A stretch of DNA of 30,371 bases from Lingula anatina (GCF_001039355.2 NW_019773593.1:1-30371); one strand, 5' to 3'. Shown: positions 10,901 to 20,098, counted from the first letter of the stretch. Notes: generated by a model from the letters alone, not told the origin. Numbers and translations are program-made.

Positions 10901-13900
10901 TGATAAACAGATATTTAAGAAGAATATTTATATATGGATTTTATTTTTAGTCTTTTTTTTTTTGTAATTTTATGGTCACAGAAAAAATCAAAACTGATAC
11001 ATTATTTTCATCTAATTTAGTTAATACTCTTACCCTTCGTTTTCACAGTGATTGTGTTAGAATATCCTCCACTAGCAAACTGTTTACCACTCCCACCTTG
11101 ATAGCCATTCATTGATTCCACTCTGAACATGTAGTTAGTATTTGGTTGTAAATTGGGCAATTTCTTCAATACAGTTAGTTTATAACCTGGATCTGTAACT
11201 GCTGACATTGATATCCATGGCCCATCGACGGTTTTATACTCAACCAGAAATTTCTGTGGATATCCTCCATCTTTGTTTGAAACCCACTGCACAGTGACAG
11301 AGATGGCTGATACGTTGAACATTTCAAGATTGGAAGGGGCATCAGGCTTTCCTGAAATTATAGAATTATAGAGGTATGGTTCAAATTAAAGTATTAATAC
11401 AGAGGATAATCCCGAACCCGCACAGATACGTGATAATGATCTGAACACAATTTTTTCCATAAGTCTCCTTTACTCTGCGCTTATAACATTCTGGCGTCTT
11501 TCTGTCTACCTCACCCAAACACTGAGCCTGAACATCACCCGTGCAGTCACATCGTGCAGAATGCCACCTTCGTTATCCTAACAAAATATTGCCAAGCCAA
11601 GACAAGCTTGTAAAAATGGGATGAAATGGGGCTGCAAGACGTCATACCAAGCGCTGATGCGTGAGGTTAACATCAATGACAATAATGTTGGAAGCCCAAA
11701 CAATTTTCCTCTCGAGTACTTATTCAGATTTCAAACAAGTGACCACCAGATTCTGTAGTTAAAACGCTTTTAAAGAGTTGCAAGCGGAGTGTGACAGAGG
11801 CCAAAGACAAATTTGATACATTTTGTTACAGTTACTAAAAACATGCACACTTAATATGCTCATAAAACATATTTCCCGTTTACATCCATCACACTCACCC
11901 TTTCTTGCCAGTTTAAATAAGAACACAGACTGTCCAATACCATTGTCCACACTACATACATAGGTGCCGTAATCACTGTCACTCAACTTGTCAACCCTCA
12001 GTGTTGATGCATACTCCAGATCTGTCTGATTGTATGTAGAAGGTAAACTGCCGTTTATTTTCCTCCAGGAGTAAGATGTGGGTTTTGGGTAAGCAATGAT
12101 ATACAAGGTCAAGGTTACAGACTCTCCAATGTCTGCTGAAACTTCCAGGTTTGTGACACGGTCAGATGATGGATCTTTTTTGGCTGCATCTGAACACAAA
12201 TGACAAATGCATTGTTTTTTTCTTTCCAAAATATGTCATTCAAACTTTAGGATTTAGATTCCAGCTAATTGTATTTGTATACCACACTTATGCTTAACAT
12301 AAACTTTGCCATGCTAAAATATTTATTTGTGAGATGGCAAACAAAAAGGCTGACATTTTATTAACCTAGAACCCAGTGAAATAGGGAAACTTTTTTATGG
12401 ATTGTCTTCAATTCATTATCAGCCACAAGAAATACGGTAAATATGTGACAGACATTAATTTCACTTTGCTTCAAGTAATCTGTACCCACATCTACATGTA
12501 TAACGAAAGTATACAAAATTTGGTCAACATGTCAGTATGAGCAGAATGTTGTTACAATAATCACTTACATTTGACAGCTAAACTTCCATTTGAAGTCTTC
12601 GTGAACTGGGAGTTACTAGCAGTACATATATATGTCCCAGCATCTGTGTATTGTACATTGTTCAGCACCAGAGGGTTCTGGTTTCTATGTAGATCTACAG
12701 GTTGTCCTCCAGTAAGTGGCAGGAATTGCCAGTTGCTATAAACAAATGAACCAGGAATTCCCTCTGGTTTACAGTGAATGCTGACACTGCTGTTCTCCAG
12801 TGTGGCTGGGATACTTTCTACTGAGACACGCAGGTCTGGAAGCAAAATATTAATCCGTGTAGCTACCGGTCAGTAATGTTAACTATTTGCTCCACAATAT
12901 GATAAACAAGTTCCTGAGTTTACTTCATTAAAAATATAAAAATTCACATCATCAATTCTGAATATTGTCACAGGAAACACAAGACAATTCCTTATTTTTG
13001 ACCAATTGTTTGCACAGAAGTCATTAATAAATTTGCCAACAAATTTAGCACAAACATTAGATTACTATCATATCATGTTTGTCTGTATAAGGCGGGTAAA
13101 GATGTGTTTAACTATATACTGACATTTAACTGTCAAAGTCACACTGCTCTCTCCGACCAGGTTGCCATGACGACTGGACTGTGCTGTGGCATAACACGTG
13201 TATGTCCCATTCTGCTCCACCTGTATCTGATTAATGGTATATGAGGCCTGGGTATGGACGCCATTGTTTCTGTCTCGAGTTCTACTCCAAACATAGCTAG
13301 TAATTGTTGGGTTGGCCTTGGTTACATCACAGGTCAAGGTCACATCATCTCCTTCTTTCACTGTACTATTTGGAGATGTTCGGATTGATACGAAAGGGTT
13401 AACTGTAACATAAACAGAAGCTTTTGTTGTGATTCGATGTAATTTGATAAACCATGAATAAGAAAAACAGTTTCATATGAAATTATTGTGGTAGAAACGT
13501 TGCATAGTATCGTTCACCTGCCATGGCGCATCACACAATGTAATTTTCCGCTCTACAATCTCACGTGACCAAGATGCGCCACATCAAGCTTCAGATATTG
13601 CAACACTACCGGTATGTATTCACCTAATGTTTTTGAAGCGTTGCTCTTTAAGTGTTAGTATTGTTCCTTAATGCATTTGTACCTACTATTACATTTAACT
13701 GTAGCACTAGAGATATATTTCACTATGGTATTCTACAAAATAAATACATTCAACGCCATACTCAACATTTGTACACACCTGCGGTGTATTCAGTACTGCT
13801 ATCTAAGGAGCAACCCCTTCGCGTAAATAATTAGGTTTATCACACTATACTTACATTCCACATTCAGTGTGTATGCAGCAGTAGGACTGGTGGAAGGTTT

Positions 13901-16900
13901 GTTTATTGTGTAATAATTAGAGGCTTCACAGTGATATATCTGTCCATTATCTCTGTCTGTCAGTGTACCTACAGTAATGACTGATTTGCCAGCAGATTCT
14001 GTGTCTGTGATATCGTTGTTACTTGAATTCCACCAACGGTAGTTTGGTGCAGGATTCCCCTTATCACTGGCCTCACAAGTTAAAGTGGGTGTACTGTCAG
14101 CTAGTAGGGGTGACACAGGGTTTGATGTTATACCCACGTTACTGGGAGGATCTGAAATGATAAGATTCATAGGCAAATATCAAACATAAGAATTATAAAT
14201 GTACACCCCTATATATCAGCACTTTCACCTTTCATGCAAATGGATAACAAAGCATTATAAAGCTAGGTTCAAACAAGCGCATATTCCTAAACATTTATGC
14301 AAGTGCCAAATACGCATTTGAAGCCTGCAACATGTATACAAATTAACATACAGCACTAATGAATTTGTGATCATTTGTAAGAAACCTGGAGTAATAGCAG
14401 CACGTCTAGTTGAAACAAAGATGAAAAATATATTACAGCATGAAAGTAGACTGCCATCAATTGGTCAGACACCTCATTTCATCCTTATGGGTAAATACAA
14501 TAACTTACACGCCACATTCAGTTGAATAGCTGCAGAGGGCCTATTTGTGTTAACATCGTTGAAGCCCTCACATTTAAATATTTTATTGTCCCTGGTTGCA
14601 TCAATAGGAAGTGTATATGGAGAAGGTCTGGCTGTGACATCTGTCCATTTTACCATTCCTGCTGGATTTCCACCAACTGTCTGACACTGACAGTATACAA
14701 TAGCGCCCTCTAGGTGAAGTGTGGAATTGGTGCAGTTTACGGACACTGACTCAACTGGCCCTACATCAGATTATATGGTTATCCGTTATTATAATATGCT
14801 GCATGATACTTCACTATTAATGTAAACAATTATTTTATCACATACAGGTACTAGAAAATTCTGTTTCAAAACCAAATTGAAATGTTCTGTTTTTTCCTGA
14901 CAACTTAAAATGTGCCCTGGTATTTGCTGCAGCTTACCGTAACTTACATGGAAAGTGGAATGTTCATTTTTCTTTCAATTACGATACACAACTAAATTCA
15001 AATTCATTTGGCATTCTACCAGTGCTTACAGATAATGTCCACATTCAAAGAGGCCACTGCAGGAGTTGATCCAGAAGCACTATTACTGGCCTTACAGGTG
15101 ACAGTCTTTGAACCCTGAGTCTTTTGAAACATGTACTTCAGGGTACTTGTAGTTGTAATAAGCTGTGTGATGACGTCCCTTAGTGAATTACTGTGTGTGA
15201 CACCAGATGTCACTGCAGTGTCATCTATCTCCCAGATAACAGTAGCTGCTGGATACGCCTTGGTCTCACACAGAAATGTGGTGTCCTGCTGAGCTGTCAC
15301 CTTGGTATCTGCTGTGGAATTGAGGAGACGAGTTCCCTGTGGACCAGCTGGAATAGACGGGATTTTAAAATGGAAAGCATATAAACTTTGATCAAATTGA
15401 GTAAAGAAGAGAAAACAGGTGTCTGTGTCGGAAGTAAGATGCATGTATGTATCACATTGTCTAAAATAATAATTAACAAACAAACAAAAAAAAACATTTT
15501 GGCATGTAACAGTAATCCAAGTCCCCCAGGAAACGAGGTCCGTAGGACCTCGGTTCCTGTTAATGGTTGTCCCTAGGACTACCATTACTTGGGAATAGTA
15601 GTCCTACTGGGACTTACGTTCCTGGCCATAATTATAGTAGGTAGGACTTGTGTTACTGGCGGACTTTTATTCCTGTTACACCTATGACAGTAATGTAACT
15701 CCGGCCATTTGAAATTCCTATCCTTGTGCAATAATACGGTTAAATGATTATAATTATAAACTATATGAAAATCCTTTAGCTTACTGTTTGTTGATGTTTT
15801 TAATGTATACTGAACAAAAATATAAACGCACGAAACTAAAATGGTCAGCTGAAATGGATAATCATGAAATATGCCCAGGTTGATGGTTTATTTGTGAAGT
15901 GATGGATTTGTTTTGATCAATTATAGTGGTCTGGTTTCACTTGGCCGCTCCCCGTGAGTATACTCAAAGGTTCAGTTTTTACACCCATAAGACTAATGGA
16001 GCAAGACCAATACTCGGACACTCTCTACCTTCTAGGCAATAAAAGGACACATCAAATGTGTATTTCTGCCACTTGTCAACATGCCACAGATGTCTGGAAC
16101 CATGAGGGAGCATGCCATCAGCATGCTCAATGATGGCTTGTCAGTAACAGAAGTTGCAGCATGCCTGAATGTGCATCATTCCACTGTCAGCCGTCTGGGA
16201 ACACGCTTCAGAGACACTGGTAGCATTAGGAACCACCCTCATGCACCATGTCGCCCAACAAACACCTGTGGAATGTTCTGGATCAGAGTTTTCAGACATC
16301 ATGTCCCAGCTCTCGAAAATGTTCACCAAGTGCAAGAAGCACTCCAGGAGGAATGGGATAATATCCCTTAGGCCTCTATTGACAACTTAGTGATGTCCAT
16401 GCACCGCTGGTGTACTGCTCTGCACAAATTTAATGGTGTCTGTGAACTCAGAATGTTGACCCCCATGGTGTATTTGATGCCCTCACTCTTGGACTATGCA
16501 TTTAAACTTCCCCTAATGCTCTCAAAGTGATGTCTATTTGTCGAGAAAAATATGCTGTCATTTTTGGCTATATACTCTAGTTCCATATATAAAAATTAAA
16601 TCTACATATTCTTTCGTGCGTTTATATTTTTGTTCAGTATATAATATTCTAAATTATGTGATTATTACACTTACAACTGTTTTTTTGTTTTGTTTGTAAT
16701 CTCAAAGCGCAAAAATACCAAAGGGATATTACAGACCATTATATATAATTTCAAATTCTTGTCTTAAATCCTCTCTCGAAGAGCAAATTTCCATTGAGTT
16801 TGGGGTTATTTTTCAATTTCTGCGAGTGTAAACCGAAAAATTAATCTAAGAACGGAAATCCCGTGTTTTGTGTAAAGTTATTTCCCCCTCATTTGAAGGC

Positions 16901-18628
16901 CTAAGAGGGTCAGTGACACGTGTAGAAATATGCGTTTACAATAAGAAACAGACACAAAATAAAATAAATGAAGATAAACTATGGGAACCGTGATGTTTTT
17001 GTTACTTCATTATTATGCATATAAACTGCCTATCTGAAAATAAAAACATCGTAAAAAATTAAAATAAAATGAAATAAAGCAAACGTTTAATACATCTTTA
17101 AATCTAGTATGTCTCTACATCTATTTATTCATGTCATTTCTCGGTGTAAACTATATAGGACATGCGTTACTAAAATGTTAGGCACGCACGTCCCATTAGG
17201 ACGTGCATTACTTCACGTAGGAGTTGCATTACTTGGGAGCCTTAGTCCTACTGACATTGAATCCTAGTAACGTATGTCCTAGGACTTCCATTCCTAGCAA
17301 TGCATGCCCTAGGACTTGCATTCCCAGGACTTCGTTACTAGGACGTGCACTCCTGCCACACCGGTCACATAGCCAGCATTTTAACGTTACATAAATGCAT
17401 ATGATATAAACAGTTGACGCCATTTAAAGGGGAATATAATTTTCTGGGGACCTAAATTCAATAAAATCCGACCCCTCTCTTCTCTCTAGATCTGCCCATC
17501 ACGTTTTACCCACTGTAAGGGGGTATTTATCCTGTCTTGACGTCATTGCCTGAACTCTCTGCCATTGACCAACGCATTGCAATGCGGTGTGTAATGCCTT
17601 TGCACGGGTATGACGTGTTTACCTCCCAAAGAAAGCACTTAAAGCCGATACAAAAAATGGAACACATTATCCTGGACTTTTGTGCATTCTGATTACGTAA
17701 AACATATCTTCCTAGTAGCGCTTGGACTATTCTTAAACAATTATTTAAAAGTGGTTATGCATATCATGGACACAGCTGAAACCAGAAAAAAACCAATTGT
17801 ATTAAAAGATTGAAATAAAATACTGCAAGGCTTATTTCGGCGTTTATTTCCAAACGTACGTTTTCTATAGACATTCGGGCGTTTGGACGATAAAGGCACG
17901 ACGCATGATTATTAACGATGGAATAATAGGCTTCGATTCCCGAAATGTTTCGATTCTGTTGATGTAAGCGAAGCGAAGCAGATTCGTCCTCACCCCATTT
18001 GTGGAAAGAAATCCCTTTAGAAGCGGCCTTCTTATAACCCGTACAGCCAGGAACGACACACCAAGAAGGCATATTGGACACTATATTCACAACTTAGGTG
18101 AGGACGAATCTGCTTCGGCCATGTGAAGACGCACTGTTACATGTACTGCTCATGTGAGTAGGTCGCTTACATCAATAGAATCGAAACATTTCGGGAATTG
18201 AAGCGTATTATTCCATCGTTAATAAGCATACGTCGTGCCTTTATCGTCCAAACGCCCGACTGTCAGCAAATCAGATAATACTATAGACTGTTACTTCAAC
18301 TTTAACTTACCAGTCACTGTCACAATAACCTCGTCACTGGCCATTCCACTATGAGCACACTCATATACCCCAGCATCCGAGAACTGCACATTGGATATAA
18401 CAAGTGTATAATTGTGGTTGGTTTGATCACATGGGGCTACACTGTACTTCGTTACATCAACAGTAACACAATCTTGTGTCAGTAGAGTACTACTGTCAAC
18501 AGGCCCTCTGACCCACTCTGTTTTCCATCCAGAAGTCCAAGTGTTCACTTTACACCACATGGAAACTGATGATCCAACTAAGGCTCTGACAGTTGTGGAA
18601 GGACCAACATTTACATGTATATCAGCAC
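4770..18628 (-). CDS. receptor tyrosine kinase, 7 Ig + 2 FN3 (5' incomplete)
   Basis: A single-pass membrane receptor predicted to phosphorylate tyrosines after binding an unknown extracellular ligand. Twenty exons join in consistent phase to 1299 residues plus stop; residue numbers start at the first full codon of exon 18311-18628. Order: Ig1-Ig7 (1-673), FN3 x2 (675-873), membrane helix ~887-910, juxtamembrane ~911-995, kinase ~996-1272, tail to 1299. Catalytic parts are all present: glycine loop GSGAYG (1002-1007), Lys1029, Glu1046, HRDLAARN (1133-1140), DFG (1153-1155) and SPE in place of APE (1180-1182). HRDLAARN and GRLPVRWM place it among FGFR/VEGFR/Tie-type kinases. The tail pattern resembles Tie kinases (inference). 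Tie receptors usually have EGF repeats; none is seen. Signal peptide and start codon are missing. Introns hold transposons on both strands. Confidence 0.88.
5180..5276 (-). CDS. RTK exon 19: kinase C-lobe
   Basis: Encodes [17 protein letters not shown] and then [15 protein letters not shown], the conserved block after the WEI helix of tyrosine kinases. Only the acceptor at 5277-5278 (tataag) keeps the frame; the nearer ttccag would shift it. The donor is gtaagt. Enters at phase 1 and leaves at phase 2. Confidence 0.88.
5483..5594 (-). CDS. RTK exon 18: P+1 loop and helix F
   Basis: Starts [20 protein letters not shown] and continues through [17 protein letters not shown]. The usual APE motif reads SPE. 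Acceptor gtcgtcag and donor gtatgt. Residues 1172-1208, phase 0 to 1. Confidence 0.92.
5818..5940 (-). CDS. RTK exon 17: catalytic and activation loops
   Basis: Exactly 41 codons, phase 0-0. Encodes [18 protein letters not shown], then [10 protein letters not shown] and QYERKTQ. Asp1135 is the predicted catalytic base, and Asp1153 of DFG the metal ligand. The activation loop has one tyrosine (Tyr1166) where FGFR-type kinases have a YY pair. Confidence 0.93.
6281..6468 (-). CDS. RTK exon 16: hinge, short insert, helix E
   Basis: Encodes [19 protein letters not shown], a hinge and helix D typical of FGFR-like kinases. A short polar insert follows, then [20 protein letters not shown]. The kinase insert is only about 20 residues, unlike the long insert of PDGFR/VEGFR. 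Residues 1069-1130; donor gtgagt. Confidence 0.9.
6948..7052 (-). CDS. RTK exon 15: helix C region
   Basis: Encodes [20 protein letters not shown] and then [14 protein letters not shown]. Glu1046 in LLDELKVM is the predicted salt-bridge partner of Lys1029. Acceptor tgcttccag and donor gtgata; both ends phase 1. Confidence 0.9.
7223..7384 (-). CDS. RTK exon 14: juxtamembrane end, glycine loop, VAIK
   Basis: Encodes the end of the juxtamembrane segment and the kinase N-lobe start: [16 protein letters not shown] and VAIKTIK. The acceptor gcaccag at 7385-7390 is chosen because it alone joins the previous exon in phase. Donor gtaaaa. Residues 980-1032. Confidence 0.85.
7869..7965 (-). CDS. RTK exon 13: juxtamembrane tyrosine motifs
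   Basis: Residues 947-978. It carries two tyrosine motifs: VYESP (Tyr955, a YxxP form) and SVYTEL (Tyr968), which fits the ITIM pattern [SIVL]xYxx[LIV]. Acceptor ggtttacttag has a good pyrimidine tract; donor gttaca. No protein-domain match is expected for so short an exon; the call rests on splice signals, phase and position. Confidence 0.7.
8090..8110 (-). CDS. RTK exon 12: 21-nt microexon
   Basis: Seven codons (TIMTVNE) between acceptor gtgaaag and a strong donor gtaagtaat. It is phase 0-0, so including or skipping it keeps the frame. A second acceptor eight bases upstream (gcatttag) would bring in a stop in every frame. The strong donor is the main evidence; the acceptor is weak. Confidence 0.5.
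8262..8323 (-). CDS. RTK exon 11: juxtamembrane
   Basis: Twenty full codons: [20 protein letters not shown]. Acceptor cttttcag and donor gttata. Phase 1 in and 0 out, matching both neighbours. It follows the membrane exon directly. Confidence 0.75.
8478..8612 (-). CDS. RTK exon 10: transmembrane helix
   Basis: Encodes [20 protein letters not shown] followed by SFIV and the basic stop-transfer RRK. The helix is glycine-rich (GGLGGG). The basic residues on the C-terminal side put the kinase in the cytoplasm. Acceptor catttaag is required by phase; donor gtaagt. Confidence 0.9.
8961..9242 (-). CDS. RTK exon 9: second FN3 domain
   Basis: A fibronectin type III fold in one phase 1-1 exon: [20 protein letters not shown] has the B-strand tryptophan and C-strand tyrosine, and later comes [13 protein letters not shown]. 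Two extra cysteines (YCIKDTLIC) could form a disulfide. N-glycosylation sites are at NGS and NNSS. Confidence 0.85.
9243..11033 (-). other. large intron of the RTK gene
   Basis: About 1.8 kb of AT-rich intron. I saw no exon with splice signals, no terminal inverted repeats and no match to the other repeats in the window. Confidence 0.5.
11034..11351 (-). CDS. RTK exon 8: first FN3 domain
   Basis: Residues 675-779, phase 1-1. The fold is shown by [20 protein letters not shown], then EYKT, then [15 protein letters not shown], the F-strand tyrosine signature of FN3. It starts KPDAPSNL, the usual proline-rich A-strand. Acceptor taatttcag and donor gtaaga. Confidence 0.88.
11899..12189 (-). CDS. 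RTK exon 7: Ig7, lacking the first cysteine
   Basis: The domain has the Ig F-strand [14 protein letters not shown] and tryptophan 618. The B-strand reads [12 protein letters not shown], with Leu or Tyr where the disulfide cysteine normally sits (605-606). Its core disulfide is therefore absent unless another cysteine pairs. It is the membrane-proximal Ig domain. Phase 1-1, donor gtgagt. Confidence 0.85.
12569..12835 (-). CDS. RTK exon 6: Ig6
   Basis: Phase 1-1 Ig domain with both cysteines, in VSIHCKPEG and [11 protein letters not shown], and NWQFLPL around the core tryptophan. N-glycosylation sequons NSS and NGS are present. Acceptor tgcttccag and donor gtaagt. Confidence 0.9.
13124..13402 (-). 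CDS. RTK exon 5: Ig5
   Basis: Phase 1-1 Ig domain: [17 protein letters not shown], and [13 protein letters not shown]. Acceptor atgttacag; donor gtcagt, less usual than the gtaagt of its neighbours. Confidence 0.9.
13855..14151 (-). CDS. RTK exon 4: Ig4
   Basis: Phase 1-1 Ig domain of nephrin/hemicentin style: [20 protein letters not shown] and then [10 protein letters not shown]. Acceptor catttcag and donor gtaagt. Confidence 0.9.
14509..14760 (-). CDS. RTK exon 3: Ig3 (short)
   Basis: The shortest Ig exon (252 bp). It encodes [20 protein letters not shown], then [12 protein letters not shown]. Extra cysteines lie at VNCTN and CQC. Phase 1-1, acceptor tgatgtag and donor gtaagt. Confidence 0.87.
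15030..15347 (-). CDS. RTK exon 2: Ig2
   Basis: Phase 1-1 Ig domain: [20 protein letters not shown] and [14 protein letters not shown]. Acceptor tctattccag and donor gtaagc. The next upstream exon lies nearly 3 kb away, across an intron filled with mobile DNA. Confidence 0.9.
15810..16637 (+). mobile_element. internally deleted Tc1-like transposon
   Basis: An 828 bp element with perfect 26 bp terminal inverted repeats beginning CTGAACAAAAATATAAACGC. It is flanked by the TA dinucleotides expected for Tc1/mariner insertion. The inside keeps only the two ends of a transposase frame, so it cannot supply its own transposase. Perfect ends suggest fairly recent mobilisation by an intact relative. 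Confidence 0.9.
16081..16371 (+). pseudogene. Tc1 transposase remnant (DDE core deleted)
   Basis: Starts at ATG 16081. Residues 1-60 form the paired-like DNA-binding region of Tc1 transposases: [20 protein letters not shown] then FRDTGSIRN. After about residue 60 the frame runs straight into the family's C-terminal end, with [10 protein letters not shown] followed by a stop; similarity continues past it (IDNLVMSM). The catalytic DDE domain is gone, and the junction also shows frame damage. Intact family members are about 340 residues. No transposase function is expected; the DNA-binding part might still bind the terminal repeats if expressed. Confidence 0.85.
17160..17365. repeat. cluster of TAGGACTTGCATT-like motifs
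   Basis: About seven loosely spaced copies of a motif near TAGGAC(T/G)T(G/C)CATT(A/C)C, on both strands. Similar aagtcc/ggactt words occur in repeat P. The cluster may be the other end of copy A, with subterminal repeats of the kind transposases bind, or a separate related element. Confidence 0.5.
17872..18072 (-). pseudogene. THAP zinc-finger start, truncated
   Basis: From ATG 18072 the minus strand reads [20 protein letters not shown] and then [10 protein letters not shown]. That is the N-terminal part of a THAP DNA-binding domain (C-x4-C, then the FHKW region). After this the reading enters the left arm of an inverted repeat; the expected second cysteine and histidine (CSxHF-type motif) are not recognisable. 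THAP domains occur in P-element-type transposases and host proteins derived from them. Here it is probably a fragment of such an element within the Ig1-Ig2 intron. Confidence 0.6.
17875..18259. repeat. foldback inverted repeat around the THAP fragment
   Basis: The left arm 17875-17994 and right arm 18097-18259 are inverted copies with only scattered differences, apart from about 43 extra bases in the right arm (gccatgtgaag... to ...tgagtag). The 102-base loop carries the THAP start. Transcribed on either strand, this would fold into a long hairpin within the receptor pre-mRNA or its antisense. Confidence 0.8.
18311..18628 (-). CDS. RTK exon 1 of those seen: Ig1
   Basis: Phase 1-1 Ig domain: [19 protein letters not shown], and [13 protein letters not shown]. 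An extra cysteine pair (DC...PC) sits between the core cysteines. Acceptor ttgcatag and donor gtaagt. Entry at phase 1 shows that at least one more upstream exon, with the signal peptide, must exist. Confidence 0.88.
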
Positions 18629-19699
18629 CTATGCAAATGAAAATGTCAATTCCATCTACCTACAATAATACCTCATAATTTAGGAGATACATGTACATTG
18701 CATTAACCGAAGGAATCTGAATATAAGCAGAACACAGTACATCCCGATTTTAAGTTTACACATCCATGCCTCCATGAACAAGTGGTCGGCAGATATAAAA
18801 ACGTATACACTTTTTAACTGATGTGATTAAAAAATCTACAAACAAGTTACTGCGATTAAATGAAACTTAGTATAAGACGTCGAGCCACTTTTTAGTTTAA
18901 TTGGTTCTTCTTTATATTTCATAAGTTTATATAACATAAGTTTATACAGTATTTCAGTTATTACACATTTGAAGAGTCAAAGATAAAAACGAGAAATCAT
19001 GTTAGGGATGCTTCCTAAAAACGATAATAAAAATAAAGCATAGACAGCAAAACGTAATACCTGCCAGAATATGTAAAAGAATATATGGGATTCCTACAAG
19101 GACTGAAATAAACACTTTCTCCAGCCCCCAACGCATGTCTCAGACGTATCACTGAAACGATATAAAATGCATACCTTATGTCACAGAGTTCATCATCAGA
19201 ACATTCGTGCCTAAATATGTATATGCATATGCACTTCACTGGCTAATATACACAACGGGGATTACATTCATACCACCAGATCTGTGTTTATCCTTTCCTT
19301 TATTGATTTATCTATCTATCTATCTATCTGTATGTATCATTTTGATATAAAGCATGTGGGAAAACACCTTTTCACTTAAGCTCCATTGCACACACACATA
19401 AACACACATATACACACGGAAACATTCATCCCTTCCTTTAATTACATGTGCATTCAATTATTCGCTCACACCGCAAAAAAAGAAAAAAGTACACAAAAGC
19501 ACATAATGGAAAATACATTTATAGAAATTCGATCGCAACTCGTAATTTATGTCATATATAAACAAAAAAAAAATAATGATTGTTTCATTCTATACCTACA
19601 TAAGAATTATTATAGGAAAGAACTTTACAGTGTTAGTGCTCGATAAATTTGTTGGCCCCTGATTCAGATTTGTTAGCCCCTGATTCAGACTCGGTGTAC
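18629..19699. other. AT-rich, simple repeats, no gene seen
   Basis: Probably intron or 5' region of the receptor gene. Contains a short TATC tetranucleotide run near 19310-19330 and a CA-rich stretch near 19388-19420. No exon was recognised. Confidence 0.5.
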
Positions 19700-19780
19700 T
19701 TTTTCCCACCTTCCTGGAGAGTATATACAGCACGGTTGTCGAATGAGGCCCTGAAGATATCATTTGAACAGTATCATCCA
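19700..19780 (-). CDS. possible upstream RTK exon
   Basis: An 81-base segment with a good acceptor (ttctcttttggcag) and a weak donor (aaaaa then gtacac). It is phase 1-1 and so could join the Ig1 exon in frame. It would add about 27 residues beginning DDTVQMISSGPHS. No domain is recognised, and the match in phase could be chance. Confidence 0.22.
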
Positions 19781-19894
19781 CTGCCAAAAGAGAATTTAAT
19801 CCTGTTGGGCCTATGTGGTAACTACTAAATTTTCATTGTAATGCATGCACATGTTTATACCTTAAGCTTTGTAGAACGATAAATAAGTTATTTA

Positions 19895-20098
19895 TTAACC
19901 TTGATAGTTTAAGCGCTGTTTCAGTGTTTGCACATGAATGGTACCGGTACAACTACAAGTAGACCTAATTAAATTCATTTCCCTTTGATTGACAGGCTTT
20001 GAGCACTTTGTGCAATAAAGTTGTTTTTGTTTTTTCAAGAAAACAGTTTTAGGTCCAGTGTTGCCAACTATTATACATGGGTAGTCGAAATCTAACAC
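19895..20098 (-). CDS. unrecognised short frame with cysteine pairs
   Basis: A 67-codon frame with CTKC and, 17 residues later, CSC, loosely like a zinc-binding knuckle. I recognise no family. No clear acceptor or donor supports it as an exon. It may be a transposon-derived scrap or chance. Confidence 0.15.
   Translation of the reverse strand: MLDFDYPCIIVGNTGPKTVFLKKQKQLYCTKCSKPVNQREMNLIRSTCSCTGTIHVQTLKQRLNYQG

Larger units (their letters stand above)
15507..16886 (-). repeat. palindrome-rich repeat P, copy A (interrupted)
   Basis: This matches 21262-22045 in inverse orientation. The left end is rich in short palindromes, such as the hairpin-forming cgaggtccgtaggacctcg, and in aagtcc/ggactt words. 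Copy A is split by the Tc1 element at 15810-16637. It lacks the terminal inverted repeats seen in copy B, so it is truncated or mosaic. It lies in the Ig1-Ig2 intron. Confidence 0.75.

Noticed and set aside
15016-15585. 189-codon frame as one long exon
   Set aside because: Only 15030-15347 shows Ig similarity; the acceptor at 15348 and phase with its neighbours define the true exon. The rest runs into intron and repeat P.
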